DNA of 64,000 nucleotides from Cladorhizidae sp. MBARI D1340-BT2. Its lineage: Eukaryota; Porifera; Demospongiae; Poecilosclerida; Cladorhizidae. The notes below the pieces were generated by a model, which saw nothing but the letters and a program-made list of their open reading frames with translations, was not told the DNA's origin and ran no database searches. The DNA lies in contig JAQNBH010000017.1 of the NCBI GenBank assembly GCA_028752905.1, positions 30,100,823 through 30,164,822 of the forward strand. The letters run 5' to 3'. This document shows, one piece after another, positions 39,888-51,570 of the stretch (its first letter is position 1; the number at the start of each line of letters is the position of its first letter). A program made the translations under genes and the position numbers.

Positions 39888-40280
39888 GCAGCTCCAGTGT
39901 GTGGGACATGTCTTGAGTGAGCTGACTCCATGATGCCAGCTCCAGTGTGTGGGACATGTCTTGAGTGAGCTGACTCCATGTCATGATGCCAGCTCCAGTG
40001 TGTGGTGTGTGGGACATGTCTTGAGTGAGCTGACTCCATGATGCCAGCTCCGGTGTGTGGGGCATGTCTTGAGTGAGCTGACTCCATGATGCCAGCTCCA
40101 GTGTGTGGTGTGTGGGACATGTCTTGAGTGAACTGACTCCATGAGCCAGCTCCAGTGTGTGGTGTGTGGGGCATGTCTTGAGTGAGCTGACTCCATGATG
40201 CCAGTTCCAGTGTGTGGTGCGTGGGGCATGTCTTGAGTGAGCTGACTCCATAATGCCAGCTCCAGTGTGTGGTGTGTCAT
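39888..40280. repeat. ~50-bp minisatellite, ~8 copies
   Basis: Unit: gccagctccagtgtgtgg (optionally tgtgtgg), then gacatgtcttgagtgagctg, then actccatgat. Confidence 0.94.
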
Positions 40281-40531
40281 GGTCACGTGACTCGGTGGCA
40301 GATGGCAGTCAAGATGGTCACATGGACTCGGTGGCAGATGGCAGATGGTCACTGTATTGACAAAAAGAAAAAGTTTAAAAAATGGGCGCATCTGTAATTT
40401 GAACCTGGGAAAGATGTCATCTCAAGCAGCCTCAGGAACTGCAAGGCTCACCATATAAAGCATTAATAACAAGGAAGAACTGGAAACATAATGAAACACT
40501 AGTAGGTGGGAACTAGATTATCAGAAAAATG

Positions 40532-41758
40532 AGTGGGGGGGTTCTGTTGGTAAATATTGGGACCTTTTGGGTCTCTAAGCGACCCAAGGGGGAAGGTGTG
40601 GTAGGGGAATGTGCTCTCTCCTGTGCAAATATCGGAAACAAAATAAGCATTCTAAACATAATAATAAATGACTATTTATTATGAGATAAACTAGAGATTA
40701 AACTATCTAATAAGAGTTTCAAGTTCCATTCTCCTTGGGTGTAAGTGTCCAAATATTTCAACAACTTCATCCAGATTAATTGTTGTGTCATAATGTACAT
40801 GTAAGAGTGCTAGAGATGTCAGGCGTTCTTGGTTCATAGATGCTCTTAAGTAATTGTTGAGACGTTTTAGTGTACTGCCACTTCTTTCACATTCACAAGA
40901 TGTTACTGGCAGAGTGCATGCGATTTGCAAGAGAACATGAATGTTTGGGAAAAATGCTGCATCACAATCCTTCAAGGCACTAGATGGTGTGGATTCTCTT
41001 TTGTGAAAGGGTACATTTGCATATCTTGATTTCCAGCGAGCGAGTTCAGTTTCTATTAGTTCTGGTGATGGCAAATCCTGGTGATAAGTTTCAACAACTG
41101 TGCTGATATCAAATGATCTTGTGGTAATCAGAGATGGTACAAGTACCAGAAGAGATGAAGCAGTTGCTGACAATGATGAGAACCTTACATTTAAGCTAGT
41201 GCAGATATGGTCAAGGAATGGAATAGCAAGATTACTCCTGAAGTAATCAAATACTGATTCTGCTGGTGCATTACCACGGTGCTGCTGTCTGCTTGCTATC
41301 CTTGGCTTACTCGGGGTGGTGCCCACCTTATCAGCCATCAAGACAGCCTGGTCATATACTTTCTGAAAGTTTTCTTCTCCTTGCTTTTTTAGGTGCAAAA
41401 AAGAAGTTAGCCTGGCAGTTCTTGGCTGCCTTTTTCAGTTCTCTCTTTCTTTGCTGGGACCTACCAGGCATACTTGATTCTTTTGAGTGCTCACCACATG
41501 CTGTCAGCTTTTCTTTAAATGACTTTTAACAAACTACAAATTAACCAACACAAATTCATTGTAGATGTACTCCATGATGTGGTTAACACCATTGTAGCTA
41601 TGTGTAATTCTTTAATTAAGTAGCTTTGTGAAAGCAATATTTGAAAGTGTGGACCCAATTGGAAATGTGGACCCAATTAAAAGGGTGGACCCAACTGAAA
41701 GGGTGAACCTCACAGCCAGTGGGGGGGTTCTAGAGAACCCTGAGAACCCCCCCTGGCT
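40532..41758 (-). mobile_element. internally deleted hAT element
   Basis: The ends share an inverted GGGGGGGTTCT core: agtgggggggttctgtt on the plus strand at 40532, and the inverse of agaacccccccTGGCT at 41742-41758. Minus-strand coding sequence joins an N-terminal basic leader (starting MPGRSQQRKRELKKAAK at about 41470) almost directly to the C-terminal dimerisation region. The zinc-finger and catalytic middle is therefore missing. Near the 5' end, four ~20-bp gtggacccaatt repeats (41648-41710) look like subterminal transposase-binding repeats. The right end is itself a hairpin (41719-41753). Confidence 0.7.
40703..41398 (-). pseudogene. hAT transposase C-terminal half (dimerisation domain)
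   Basis: A 231-residue open frame. It has SNLAIPFLDHICTSLNVRF, ELARWKSRYANV and ALKDCDAAFFPNIHVLLQIA, then LPVTSCECERSGSTLKRLNN and YLRASMNQERLTSLALLHVH. This is the hAT C-terminal dimerisation signature, close to the animal proteins annotated as 52-kDa PKR-inhibitor repressor or ZMYM1-like. It lacks the upstream DDE residues, so it cannot be a complete transposase. It is intact over its length, which suggests either a recent deletion or retention of the domain. Confidence 0.8.
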
Positions 41759-42869
41759 ACGGGCTTGAGATAACACTGTCTATGACTTTGTTGGGGCCCT
41801 AGCCCAGTTTTCACTTAATATGATGCATTGGTTGGCCACGAGCTAACTATAAACAGAGACGGGAAGGGACTTGTGCCTGGGAAGGTGGTGGGCAGCTAAA
41901 TCTGCAGAATCATGTCTAATCGAGATCAATCATCCAGTTATGTTTGCCCTCATTTAGTGTTCGCTTCATTAGGACACCTGAAAGGGTTTGTCCCCACAGT
42001 AAACATCCTTGAAATATAGTACTGTATAATGTAACTGACATTTGACACGGCTTCACTCAACATGTATTGTGTGGGGTAGCGAGTGGTCTGCAAGTATGAA
42101 TTACAGGCAACCTGGATTGTACCAAGCAAAGTTTAGGTTGCAGGATATGAGAAGCTATGTAACTGTGGGTAAGATATCAATGGATGCTAGTCACATCAAA
42201 ATTTTTTTTGCCCTATATCATAAAATAATGACCACAGATGAGAGAAAATATGTAAGCAGTGAATATTAAAAAATGTCGGTCTTCATGGATTATACTTTCC
42301 TTGTAGAGCACATCGCATTTTTCTATGATTGTGGAGTAGATCGGAATTGGTTTGCGTATGTATGCACAGATGCCATTGAAAAATATACGAAGTTGAAAGT
42401 ACAATACAAGAAGTGATACAGGTTTGATAGAGAGTGCATACCAAACATGGTGAGCACTTAAATTTAAAAAGGCTTGGCATCTCGAGTTCCACCATACAGC
42501 AGAAATTAAAGTGGTCAGGGGTGTAACCACCAAATTGACTTTAGTCAGGCCACTTAGACTCTGAGTGTAATTGGTTAATTATGCATTGAGAATAGTCTAA
42601 CGCACTGTTTTGCGTCACATTTTCTAATATTGAATGGCAGATGATAAAAAATTTACAGGTGGAAAACAATTCTTAGATCACTTATGTTAACAAAGACAAT
42701 AGTATAGTTCACTATGTTTGAAAGCATCTAAAAGTGTCCAAAAAAAGAAAAACGGTTTTCAGATCCGGACACAAAATCATTGGCAACATCTTCGAGGGAC
42801 ACTTTGTCTCTTTATGGCTGTAAATAATCATCAAGTGATTTAAATGCAGTCATATATATAGATGAACGG
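41759..42869. other. intergenic, nothing firm
   Basis: A 106-codon minus-strand frame (42213-42533) has no domain. No transposon ends are recognised. Confidence 0.4.
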
Positions 42870-43068
42870 AGGTAAGACTTCAGCCTTCGAATGATCGCTC
42901 ACTAGTTGCATTTGTAGCTGGTATTACAAGTATCAGTTTCACTAGAATAACCACATCTGATATGTGTACATGGTGCTGTAGGGACTTGACAAAATCAACC
43001 ACTGACTGAAATGTAATGTCAATCGTTGGAACATCACTGAACTGAGTTCCAAGGAGCTCAAGCTGTAC
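42870..43068 (-). pseudogene. hAT remnant, C-terminal part, split by nested hAT
   Basis: The minus-strand translation gives VQLELLGTQFSDVPTIDITF, then QSVVDFVKSLQ, then after a frameshift LVKLILVIPATNATSERSF and RRLKSYLRSS-like residues. ATNA.SERSFS..RR.K.YLR is the hAT dimerisation signature. It continues the element seen at 46350-47460, from which it is separated by the plus-strand hAT. Confidence 0.72.
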
Positions 43069-43073
43069 CTTAA

Positions 43074-46007
43074 CAGGGGGGTAATTTCTGGGGGGGCTGG
43101 GGGGCCAACTTTTGGCCCAAACAAGTTTTCTAAGGGAGTTTTCGTAAGCTGTTGAAGGTGTTGACTAACAAGTTATAGCACATTCATAATTATTGTAATT
43201 AGTGTGAAATATGCTAGATAGAACAACACCATAGAACAACACCATAATATTGGTCAAAGTCCAACTAAGAGACAAAGGGAGTCTGAGGAGAAGGCTGATG
43301 ATCAAGCCCAAGGATCTGATAGCCAAGATGTACAGGTTGAAGAAAACCCAGAAGAATCTGAACAGGTACGTCTGTCATAATCCATCACATGATAACAACA
43401 TTAAGCCTCTCAATTTTTATGTGGCATCTCAGCCTCTGATGTCAGTGAATCCTTATTAAACAATCATATATTGACAGACCCTGTTGTTGTGTTTTTACAA
43501 CATTAGACTTTGTCTCAAGCTACAAGTACTTTTAATATCTCTCAGGAGCAGCAACAAGAAGCCAGTAGAATATCCCTGACTCTGGATACCCTTCCTCAAG
43601 TTCCCTACCAGCCAATCAACATCAAATACTCTAAAAGCAAGATGGGTCATCAATGAGCATTCCAACCAGCCTGGTACTCGCAATTTTCATGATTATCTTC
43701 CAATTTCAGATACTATTATTTGCCACACTTGTGGCACAGCCAATTTGAAGGGACTGCTTAAGCTGGATACAAGGTCTGAAACCTCCTTCTTGTCTGATGG
43801 GTTCAGAAATTGGAAAAATGCTCTGTGTAAAAACAAGGGTTTCCATAAGCATGAAAGCTCGCTATGTCACAAGCATGCAGTTGCTATGTTAACTTAACCT
43901 TGTCATATTGACGAGCAGCTGAAGGAGCAGCTTAAGAGTCAGAAAGAGGAAAATCGGAACTGCCTCCTGAAAATCATTCAAAGTGTATCCTATCTTGCCC
44001 GCCAGGGCATTGCCCTTCATAAGAGCAAGCAAGAGGAGGAGTCAAATTTCAAGCAACTCTTCCTTCTGCGAGCTGAAGATGATAAAGTGCTTCGTAAATG
44101 GATTGAAAAGTCTTACGACAAGCATATCAGTCCAGATGCTCAGAATGAAATCTTACAAATCATGGCTCTAAAAGTGCTTCATGGTATAGCAGCTGACATA
44201 GCTGAATCTGGATGTTACAGTATCTTGGCTGATGAGAGTACAGATGCGAGCAACATTGAACAACTTGTGATTTGCATACGTTGGGTGAATGAGATGACAG
44301 TACATGAGGAATATATTGGTCTGATGTCAGTTTCTCAGACCAATGCAGACACAATTGTTGCTTGCATAAAAGATGTGCTGCTACGCATGAATCTCAAAAT
44401 TCAAGATGCCCGTGGGCAATGTTATGACGGATGTTCGACCATGACTGGAACAAAAAATGGGGTTGCTGCACAAATCAAGAAACTGAATGAAAAATGTCTG
44501 CTAACACACTGCTATTGCCACTCGCTTAATCTTGCTGTCGGGGATACAATAAAAAATATTTCCCTGTTGAAAGACACGCTTGATGTGGCTTATGAAATTA
44601 ATAAATTAATAAAGAAGAGTCCAAAAAGAGAGGCAGTGTTCCGCAGAAAGCAATCAGAAATTCTTGGGCAAATGGAACATGATCTCCATGTAGACAATAT
44701 TGACTCACCAACTCTGAAAATCCTCTGGCCAACAAGGTGGACTGTCCGAGCAGCATCACTGAGTGCTATTCTGAAAAATTATGGCACTCTCATGATCCTA
44801 TGGGACTGGGCACAAGACCATGTCAAAGACTCTGAAATGAAGGCAAGAATAATTGGTGGAGACTAAAATGCAAACTTTTAGTTTCTTTTATGGTCTTCAG
44901 CTTGCCACTGTAGTACTTTCACATTCAGATAACCTCAGCACTTGCCTTCAGAGGGCAGAGCTATGTGCAGTGGATGCTCAAGTGAATGCCAAGCTATCTG
45001 TCACTGTCCTACGAGGAATACGATCAGACAGGGATGCAAGCCTCCATTGGACAAAAGTAACTCCAGCTGCTGTGAAGTTGGAACTAAAAGAGCCTTTACT
45101 TCCACGTCACCGTGAGATGCCATCAAGGTATAGTGAGGGTAATGCTCAACATGAGCACCATACCAATGTAGAGAACTTTTAACGCCAAATCTATTTTGAG
45201 GCTGTGGACACTGTAGCTAGCTGCATTGAAGAGCGTTTTAATCAGAAGGACTACACCACATATGCAACCTGTGAGAAGGTCCTAGTGAAAGGAACATTGG
45301 GGGAGGATGTCTCACAAAATGTTGACGAACTATGTGAGTTCTATACTGAGTTTGACTCTGATATCTTAAGAATCCAGCTATCTATAATGGCAGAGTCCTA
45401 TCGCAGTTTCAGTCAAGATGAAGGTGGTGGTGATACATTGCAAAATGTCGTTGATTTCCTCAAAAAGAACAAAACATCTGCCCCCTCATACCAGAGGTCA
45501 AGTCTTTGGTCAAGGTTGTTCTGGTTATGCCGGCAACTAATGCAAGCTCTGAACGAGCCTTCAGTGCGCTGAGAAGGTTTAAGTCTTACCTTTGTACAAC
45601 AATGTCGAACAACCGCCTCAATCATCTCATGACATGCACAGTGCATAAAGAGCTGGTGAAGGAACTGAGCCTCAAGCAAGTGACAAATGACTTTGTGGAT
45701 AGAGTAGAGAGGCGCTCATCCATCTTCGGCCACTTTCCATTTCTTAGTATATGTGAATGATAGTCTCTTTCTCTCTCTTAGATGTTAGTGCTAGTATACT
45801 GTTTGTCATCTGGTTATGTTATGTGTTCGGGTGATTACTAAATTGAAAATATTTTCAACTTATCCCAAAGTCTGTAGTTCTAATTACTCCTATTTTTCAA
45901 AATATCCTGGATGAGTATCTAGAGACTACCCTAGAGACTCCCCTAGAGTAAGCAGCTTTAATACTGCTTTTGGCCCCCTCAACTTTCAAATGGAAATTAC
46001 CCCCCTG
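43074..46007 (+). mobile_element. hAT element (ZMYM1-like transposase), nested
   Basis: Terminal inverted repeats caggggggtaatttc (43074-43088) and gaaattacccccctg (45993-46007). The ends also share a ggggccaa..tttgg core. Both flanks carry cttaa, which is either a short duplication or part of a longer repeat end (ccttaa). The element holds a broken transposase gene and sits inside a minus-strand hAT. Confidence 0.82.
43250..45760 (+). pseudogene. hAT transposase pseudogene (TTF zinc finger, DDE, hAT dimer)
   Basis: Protein order is intact but frames are broken. A BED/TTF-type zinc-binding region is at about 43640-43895 (DTIICHTCGTANLKGLL, SFLSDGFRNWKNAL, FHKHESSLCHKHAVAM). The catalytic core starts at about 44087, with GCYSILADESTDASNIEQLV (first Asp), QDARGQCYDGCSTMTGTKNG (second Asp), LTHCYCHSLNLAVGDTIKNI and LWPTRWTVRAASL. 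A frame break is near 44866 and a stop near 45181. The C-terminal dimerisation signature VVLVMPATNASSERAFSALR, RFKSYLCTTMSNNRLNHLM is at 45506-45640. At least three disruptions make it non-functional. Confidence 0.88.
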
Positions 46008-46339
46008 CTTAAGGCGAGCAGAAGTAATGTCATCTTTATAAAAAGAACAGGTTCAGCAGAGCCTATCTCATACCTTCTTGGTCTTTTTCGGGCTCGTGGC
46101 AACAAGGTTTATCTATATTCAAGTCTTCACCCATTTTTTTCACCTTCTGCCCAAAAAGGGCATGCATTTCATCATTTCGAAGAGATTGTAGGGTCTTGAC
46201 AATTGAAGTGACCTTATGAGGTTATTGGCATGACGCAATAACAATTCCCCCAAAATGACTCCAAAGAGAATGGAAAATTTCTCCATGTAGGCAGAGACTC
46301 CATTAATACATTCAGTATCATGTACACGTACTACTTGCT

Positions 46340-47460
46340 TTGCTTCATCCTAAAGTTTAAACAACACTTCATAATTGGACAAAATGCTAGCTAATGCTTC
46401 TGCTCTAACTGTCCACCGTGTTGGGCAAAGGACTCTAATACTAATACTATCAGGGGCGATCTCTTGCTTCAAATTTTGAAAGATTACATCACGACAGGGA
46501 GAATACTTCACCAACTTCGTTATTTCGTGGGTCGCACTCTTCATCAAAGCACTTCCCTTCATGGTAGCATTAGCAGCTAGGTTTAATGAATGGGCATAGC
46601 AGTGTGTGTATACTGCATGTGGTTCTTCATCCGTAAGCAATTTCGCTGAACCACTTTTTCTACCAGCCATTGCAGCAGCACCGTCATAACACTGCCCTCG
46701 TACATTACTTGTGAAAGATTTGAACTCAGGAAGACATTTTTAACAACTTTTGCAAGCATTGAAGCCTGTGTTGTCTCTACAGCATGTAAGCCTATGAAAT
46801 CTTCATGACAGCTAAATCTTGAGCCACCCACCAATAATACAATAACAACTTGCTCAATGTTGGCAAACATCTTTTGTTTCTCATCCACCATAATAGTGAA
46901 GAACTGAACACTCCGAATCTCACTTAGGATTGAACGTAACACTCACAGGGCCATTAGCTCAATCAATTCATTTTGAATAAAACTTCATTCTCTTCGCCAT
47001 CCAGGGAGCTATTCTTTCATATCAATACTACGAAGTTGAAGGAGCTGTGTGAAGTTGTCTTCTCCAACTGACCACAAAAAGGTAGGCCTTGACATGCAAG
47101 AAAACGAATATTTTGTAAGATTTTCATAAGCATAGCACGGTTGCTAGCCTTTTCTTCTTTCATCTTCATTGAAAGTAACTCACCCACATTGGATACTTGA
47201 GATGGAAGTTTAATAGTCAACTCAATAGCAGCTCGATGGCATTCACTAGTTTCATGTTTTCTGAAAGAGGTTGTAGCATCCTTCCAGTTCCTGTAACCAG
47301 TTGAAACAAATGCTCCACTCATTTTGCTGGCTACTGAAGACATTAATGTCTTTTGTTTCATAGCTGCTTGAACACAAGTGTGGCAAAAAACTGAGTCCGA
47401 GCCTTCCTCATAATGGAGCCATGGCCAAGTACCACCTCTAACCTCTCCTGGAACCTGCAC
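46340..47460 (-). pseudogene. hAT transposase pseudogene, N-terminal and catalytic parts
   Basis: Three minus-strand segments are in transposase order. 47017-47460: DSVFCHTCVQAAMKQKTLMS, VSTGYRNWKDATTSFRKHET and SECHRAAIEL (TTF-type zinc finger). 46583-46942: RSVQFFTIMVDEKQKMFANI, SRFSCHEDFIGLHAVETT (catalytic-core start, with VDE where ADE is usual). 46350-46670: MAGRKSGSAKLL, YTHCYAHSLNLAANATMKGS and VLCPTRWTVRAEALASILSN. Frameshifts separate the segments. Further 3' sequence (GEDLNIDKPCCHEPEKDQEG at about 46080-46150) precedes the nested insertion. Confidence 0.82.
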
Positions 47461-48630
47461 ATTAGCAAAGTACGCACTAAATCACGGAAAATAATAGGAT
47501 TAATTTATCTCAACCTTTACCATCACTTATCCTCTCATATGCTAACTAAACTTTACACAACATTAGTTCCCCCTCGTCTAAGTTAGTGTTCCTCTGTATG
47601 GTCACTTCCTCCCTCTTCTTGTAATTCCAAATCCTTAGAACGCATTCAGCACTTTGCACTCAGACTCTGCACTCATCAATGGACTCTTGACTATGCATCC
47701 CTCCTCTACCCTTAACATTTCTACACTCTCAAATAGACATGCTCAGGCCAAGCTCCTTCTAATATACAAAATAATAAACATTTTCCTCCAGACTCAATCC
47801 AATTAGCTCCTACTCCACTCATGTCTTCATGTCTTCTCACCAATACCACCCATCTGGGGAACATCATAATCCCATTCTCGTGTCCTGCAGCCATGCAGTC
47901 TTCCTTTGTTCCCTCTGCCACAGCAACCGCTATTAGATCCTATTAGATCCTCGTCCTCACTCCCCCCCCCCCCCCCCCCCATCTACATTATCATACTACA
48001 TGTAAAGCTTGTGCTACTGAGCTCATTAAAAAAAAAATTAAATCCCTAATTTCATAGACTTCCCGCAGGTCTAGTCGTCAGAAATTACGCCCTACGACTA
48101 GTATTGGCTGGATGGATTTCTAGCGAGAGATTCGAGGAAATGATGGGAAAACGGATCCCCATTTGTAGAGATTCAAACGAAGAAATCGTAGTTAGTTAGA
48201 CCAGCTACATAGCTAGAGAACTGCTGCTATGTTTATACGCCCTATCTGGACTTCTGAAGTTCGTGCAGTCGCAACCTTCGTTCTGCCTTTCCCTCAGTTC
48301 TCTCCTCTTTTTCTCTTCAGCAAATGTTTCCTGCACATCTGTAGGTAGCTGATCAGCAAGAAAAGGATACAAAAGCAGACTCCATCTCAACTACAGCTAC
48401 TGTATATGATTTTGACTGACTTTGAGTTGGCTGGCTTCGTACTTGCGCGATGAACGCATCAGCATTTTCCTCTGGCCCCGCAACGGTTTAAGTTAAAGTG
48501 CAGTGTCGGACAGGCCTTTAGATAACTCCATCTATGTCAGGAGGCTTGATGGGGTCCTTCTAAACCACATTAAGCATTCCCCCATCCAGAGGCAAATAGT
48601 CAGCAGTTATGGAGTCAGCAGAGAGAATAC
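47461..48630. other. intergenic, nothing firm
   Basis: Contains a poly-C run (about 47961-47981). A short minus-strand frame near 48205-48390 has a charged stretch (EEKKRRELRERQ) with no recognised family. No gene is called. Confidence 0.4.
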
Positions 48631-49855
48631 TTGGTCTCTGCCCTTGAAGTCCCCATGCTGCATATGATCTCTGCTGCACTAGAGCTCCAGGCCACCAAGG
48701 GACTCCACAACCATTGGGACAAAGATGATGCTAACAGAATGGCAAGCCTCTTCATGGGCATCCATCTTGCGATTCTCTCCCACAGAAAGAGCATGGTCTT
48801 GGGTGGTAGGCCCCCACTCCCTCCCTCAGACATTCAGCTGCTGAAAGTCACTGACATGTCCAGTGAAGCTGGTTGGCTGCACTTCCAATGGAGAAGGCAG
48901 ACATCAGTAGGATGACGAGATCCTGGGATCGGTACCTCTCTCCTTGGTGGGTGCCAGTGCTGCAGACTGGGCAGCTGAGTAAAGGACCCGGATACTGTGA
49001 CAGAGGATCCTATCCCCCCCCCCCCACTTCCCATCCAACCTAGTAATCCCCAAAAGTGTCGGCTGCAGCTGACAGATTGAGCATCCAGTCCCCTCTTCCA
49101 CCATCTGTATATAGACCCAGAGACACAGGCTGAACTCCCAATCATGCAGATGGAGACCAAATGCAAGGATGGCACAATATTACCAGCAGACTCCTCTGTG
49201 GTATTTCTCTTGTCATGAACAGATAATTTACATTTACACAAAAGTTATGCCCACTCAGTTTGGATTTCTAAAGGGACAACAACTCAAATGAGAAATCTCA
49301 ATTAACGTAGTGTACTTGGACTATAATTATACAGTAAAGCGAAAAGGAGGAAATACGAACAAAGAGTACGAGAGGCTCATTCACCACCCTAGTGTTCTCA
49401 ACCTCTGAGGGAATGGCAAAGTCTGCAACAGTAGCCTACAAAAGGCTTGCCTCCCTACTTGCAGCAAAAAGAGATCAACTGTCATGGCCTGGTTGCGTGT
49501 CCTTCTTAGCTTCTCTCTTCTGAAGTCAACCATCACTTGTCTCAGGGGTGCTAGATCTACCTCAGGCCACCCCATTCATGAAACATCACCAATCGACCTT
49601 GCCATGAGTGAGTCGAATATCACTACATCAGTGAAATCCATACCAATACAATACGTAATGTCAATATTGTTGATTGTACTTTAAAAACAACAACAACAAA
49701 AAAGAAAGTATATTCCGAGTATTACTTAAAAATCCGACACTTGTCTTTTAAAGAAGCTATATAAGTGGTTCAATACTCAGTAGGTTTACTCAGGAAGCCA
49801 CAGTTATGAAATGCGTAAATCTGAAAATAGTGACAATGACCTCAATAATATTAAC
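48631..49855. other. intergenic with small unassigned frames
   Basis: A 94-codon plus frame (48631-48915) and a 135-codon minus frame (48834-49241) overlap and have no recognisable domain, start context or splice support. I do not call either. Confidence 0.4.
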
Positions 49856-49950
49856 TTTTTCGACGTTTCGACAGACTAAATGCTTTCCTGATGAAGGCTA
49901 GAGTATCTAGTCGGAATGTCGAGAGTAAAAATTCAAGTTGATTATTTAGA
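49856..49950 (+). repeat. dispersed palindromic repeat with hammerhead-like core, copy B
   Basis: tcgacgttt (49860-49868) pairs with aatgtcga (49915-49922). CTGATGA is at 49888-49894, followed by a 7-bp stem ggctaga/tctagtc and then GGAA where GAAA is expected. The outer flanks (aataatattaactt and aagttgattatt) are also inverted, so the whole unit is palindromic. It shares gtcgagag and gttgattatt with the minus-strand copy near 28.9 kb. Confidence 0.5.
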
Positions 49951-50530
49951 AGGTCATTGACATAGACAACCTCTACAGCTACAGTCCATTGGTGCATGGG
50001 AAAAGGGAGTGTTTATTGAAAGACAGTGCTGTTTTTTTGTCAAACCTACTGATATTCAAAATACTTGACAAGCTTCCTACATGGATGAATCTTGCACTTG
50101 CCTAATGAAGATTTATTTGTAGTTGATAGTACCGCAGCTTTACTCATTGACTTGACAGAAAATGAAGGTGGCTTTGTTAACAGTGAAGTTGTCAGTTTCT
50201 GTAGGAGCTTCTGTTAAAAAGCAGTAGAAATGTTTTAACTTTTCCTCTGATATTTTTCACACCCTTTCATTTATCACCCAGTTCTTTGTCAGGAGTTTCC
50301 TCATCGAGTTTTGACTCCATTGAATCTACTTTTTAAAATCTTATTAAACAAGGCCCTGGTGTAATTGGAACACCCCTGAGTTTGTGATCGATAATTTAAT
50401 CTTCAAAATGCTGAGTCCCTTGGGACCATCGCTCCCCAGTGCAGTATAAATAATAATGACTAAATTAGGTAAGATGACTTGTACCACTATGACATACATG
50501 TACATATCTGATAAACATTAAGTTAATGTT
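49951..50530. other. intergenic, nothing recognised
   Basis: AT-rich, with no frame or repeat of note. Confidence 0.4.
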
Positions 50531-51570
50531 CTAAATGAGTTGTACTGCTTGGTTATGGTGGAGAGGGTGGGGGGAGGCCATAAATAAGTCCCTTCCTCCT
50601 CTGCCAATATTTTGCAAAATGCACCCACACGCTTCCATCATCACCTGATCACTCACACCCTCCACCTCCTTCCCAAGCAACAATGCTATTTTCCCCTCAT
50701 TGCCTACCATCTCAAACTCCTCCAACCATATTGCAGCTCCCTCAATTCCCATTCAGCTCATTCATTAACATTTTCCGTTCCCTTCCAAATTTCACTGTCT
50801 AATAGAAAGTGCCCCACACCTTCCACTTCCTTCCTGTCACACAACACGCATCTATCATCACTACACAGCCTACATCGTTTCTTGTCCTGCAATAGACCTG
50901 CTGACCCTGTCCTCAATCTAAACATCAACCTCACTCCCTCATATCCCTGTAATGACCAGGCCCATACCCAGGGGTGTTTCCTGTTGCCCGGAAACCCCCT
51001 CCCCTTCATATAGGAGCTACCGAGCGCCTTCTCATCTGAACAACTGATTTTCTGATGTACGGGCCTGATGACCTTGTCTGCTCCATCACCTTTTGCCAAC
51101 CTATACCCCTTCAAACTGATCATACTCTCAACATCCTCCTCCCAATCACACACATTTCTCTTCTTCATCTTCACATTCCATTGCCTCACTGACCCTAGCT
51201 CAGCATTCAGATAGTATTTCCTCCTCAACAGTATATATTCTTCCCACCATCCTATCCCTCCATCCATTCTTAGCTTCTCTGCCACAATTTTTATCAGTCT
51301 ACCCTCCTCCACCTGTGCAAGCCTCCTATCATAGATGATTTTTTTTCTCTTCCCTCCTCTCTGCCAACTTCCTCCATTCCAAGTCCACCAGCACTGCCAC
51401 TCCTGCCAACAGGTTTCTTCCTACACTCAGCTGAGCTGACTCTCATTTCCTGTAAGCAGTCTTCCCTCCTATCAGCCACACTTCAGCAGCATGTTCCAGG
51501 CTTGGCCTAGCCAACAGCTCCCACACCATTCCTACCTCTATCCACTTCAGTTTTTCTATCATTCAAACCG
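50531..51570 (-). pseudogene. C-terminal remnant of a second LINE
   Basis: Minus-strand pieces in more than one frame: GGIGWWEEYILLRRKYYLNA, RLMFRLRTGSAGLLQDKKRC, CRLCSDDRCVLCDRKEVEGV, GHFLLDSEIW, then EGVSDQVMMEACGCILQNIG. The CxLC...E..GHFLLDC-type zinc-binding cluster at the reverse-transcriptase C-terminus is characteristic of non-LTR retrotransposons. The catalytic RT part is absent. The class differs from the intact LINE at 3.3-6.4 kb. Confidence 0.65.

Noticed and set aside
43069..46012. CTTAA flanks as the target-site duplication of the plus-strand hAT
   Set aside because: hAT elements normally make 8-bp duplications. CTTAA is almost self-complementary and could be part of the terminal repeat (ccttaa), so I do not treat it as proof of the boundary.
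48631..49241. Overlapping 94- and 135-codon frames as possible genes
   Set aside because: No recognisable family, splice pattern or consistent coding bias. They overlap on opposite strands.
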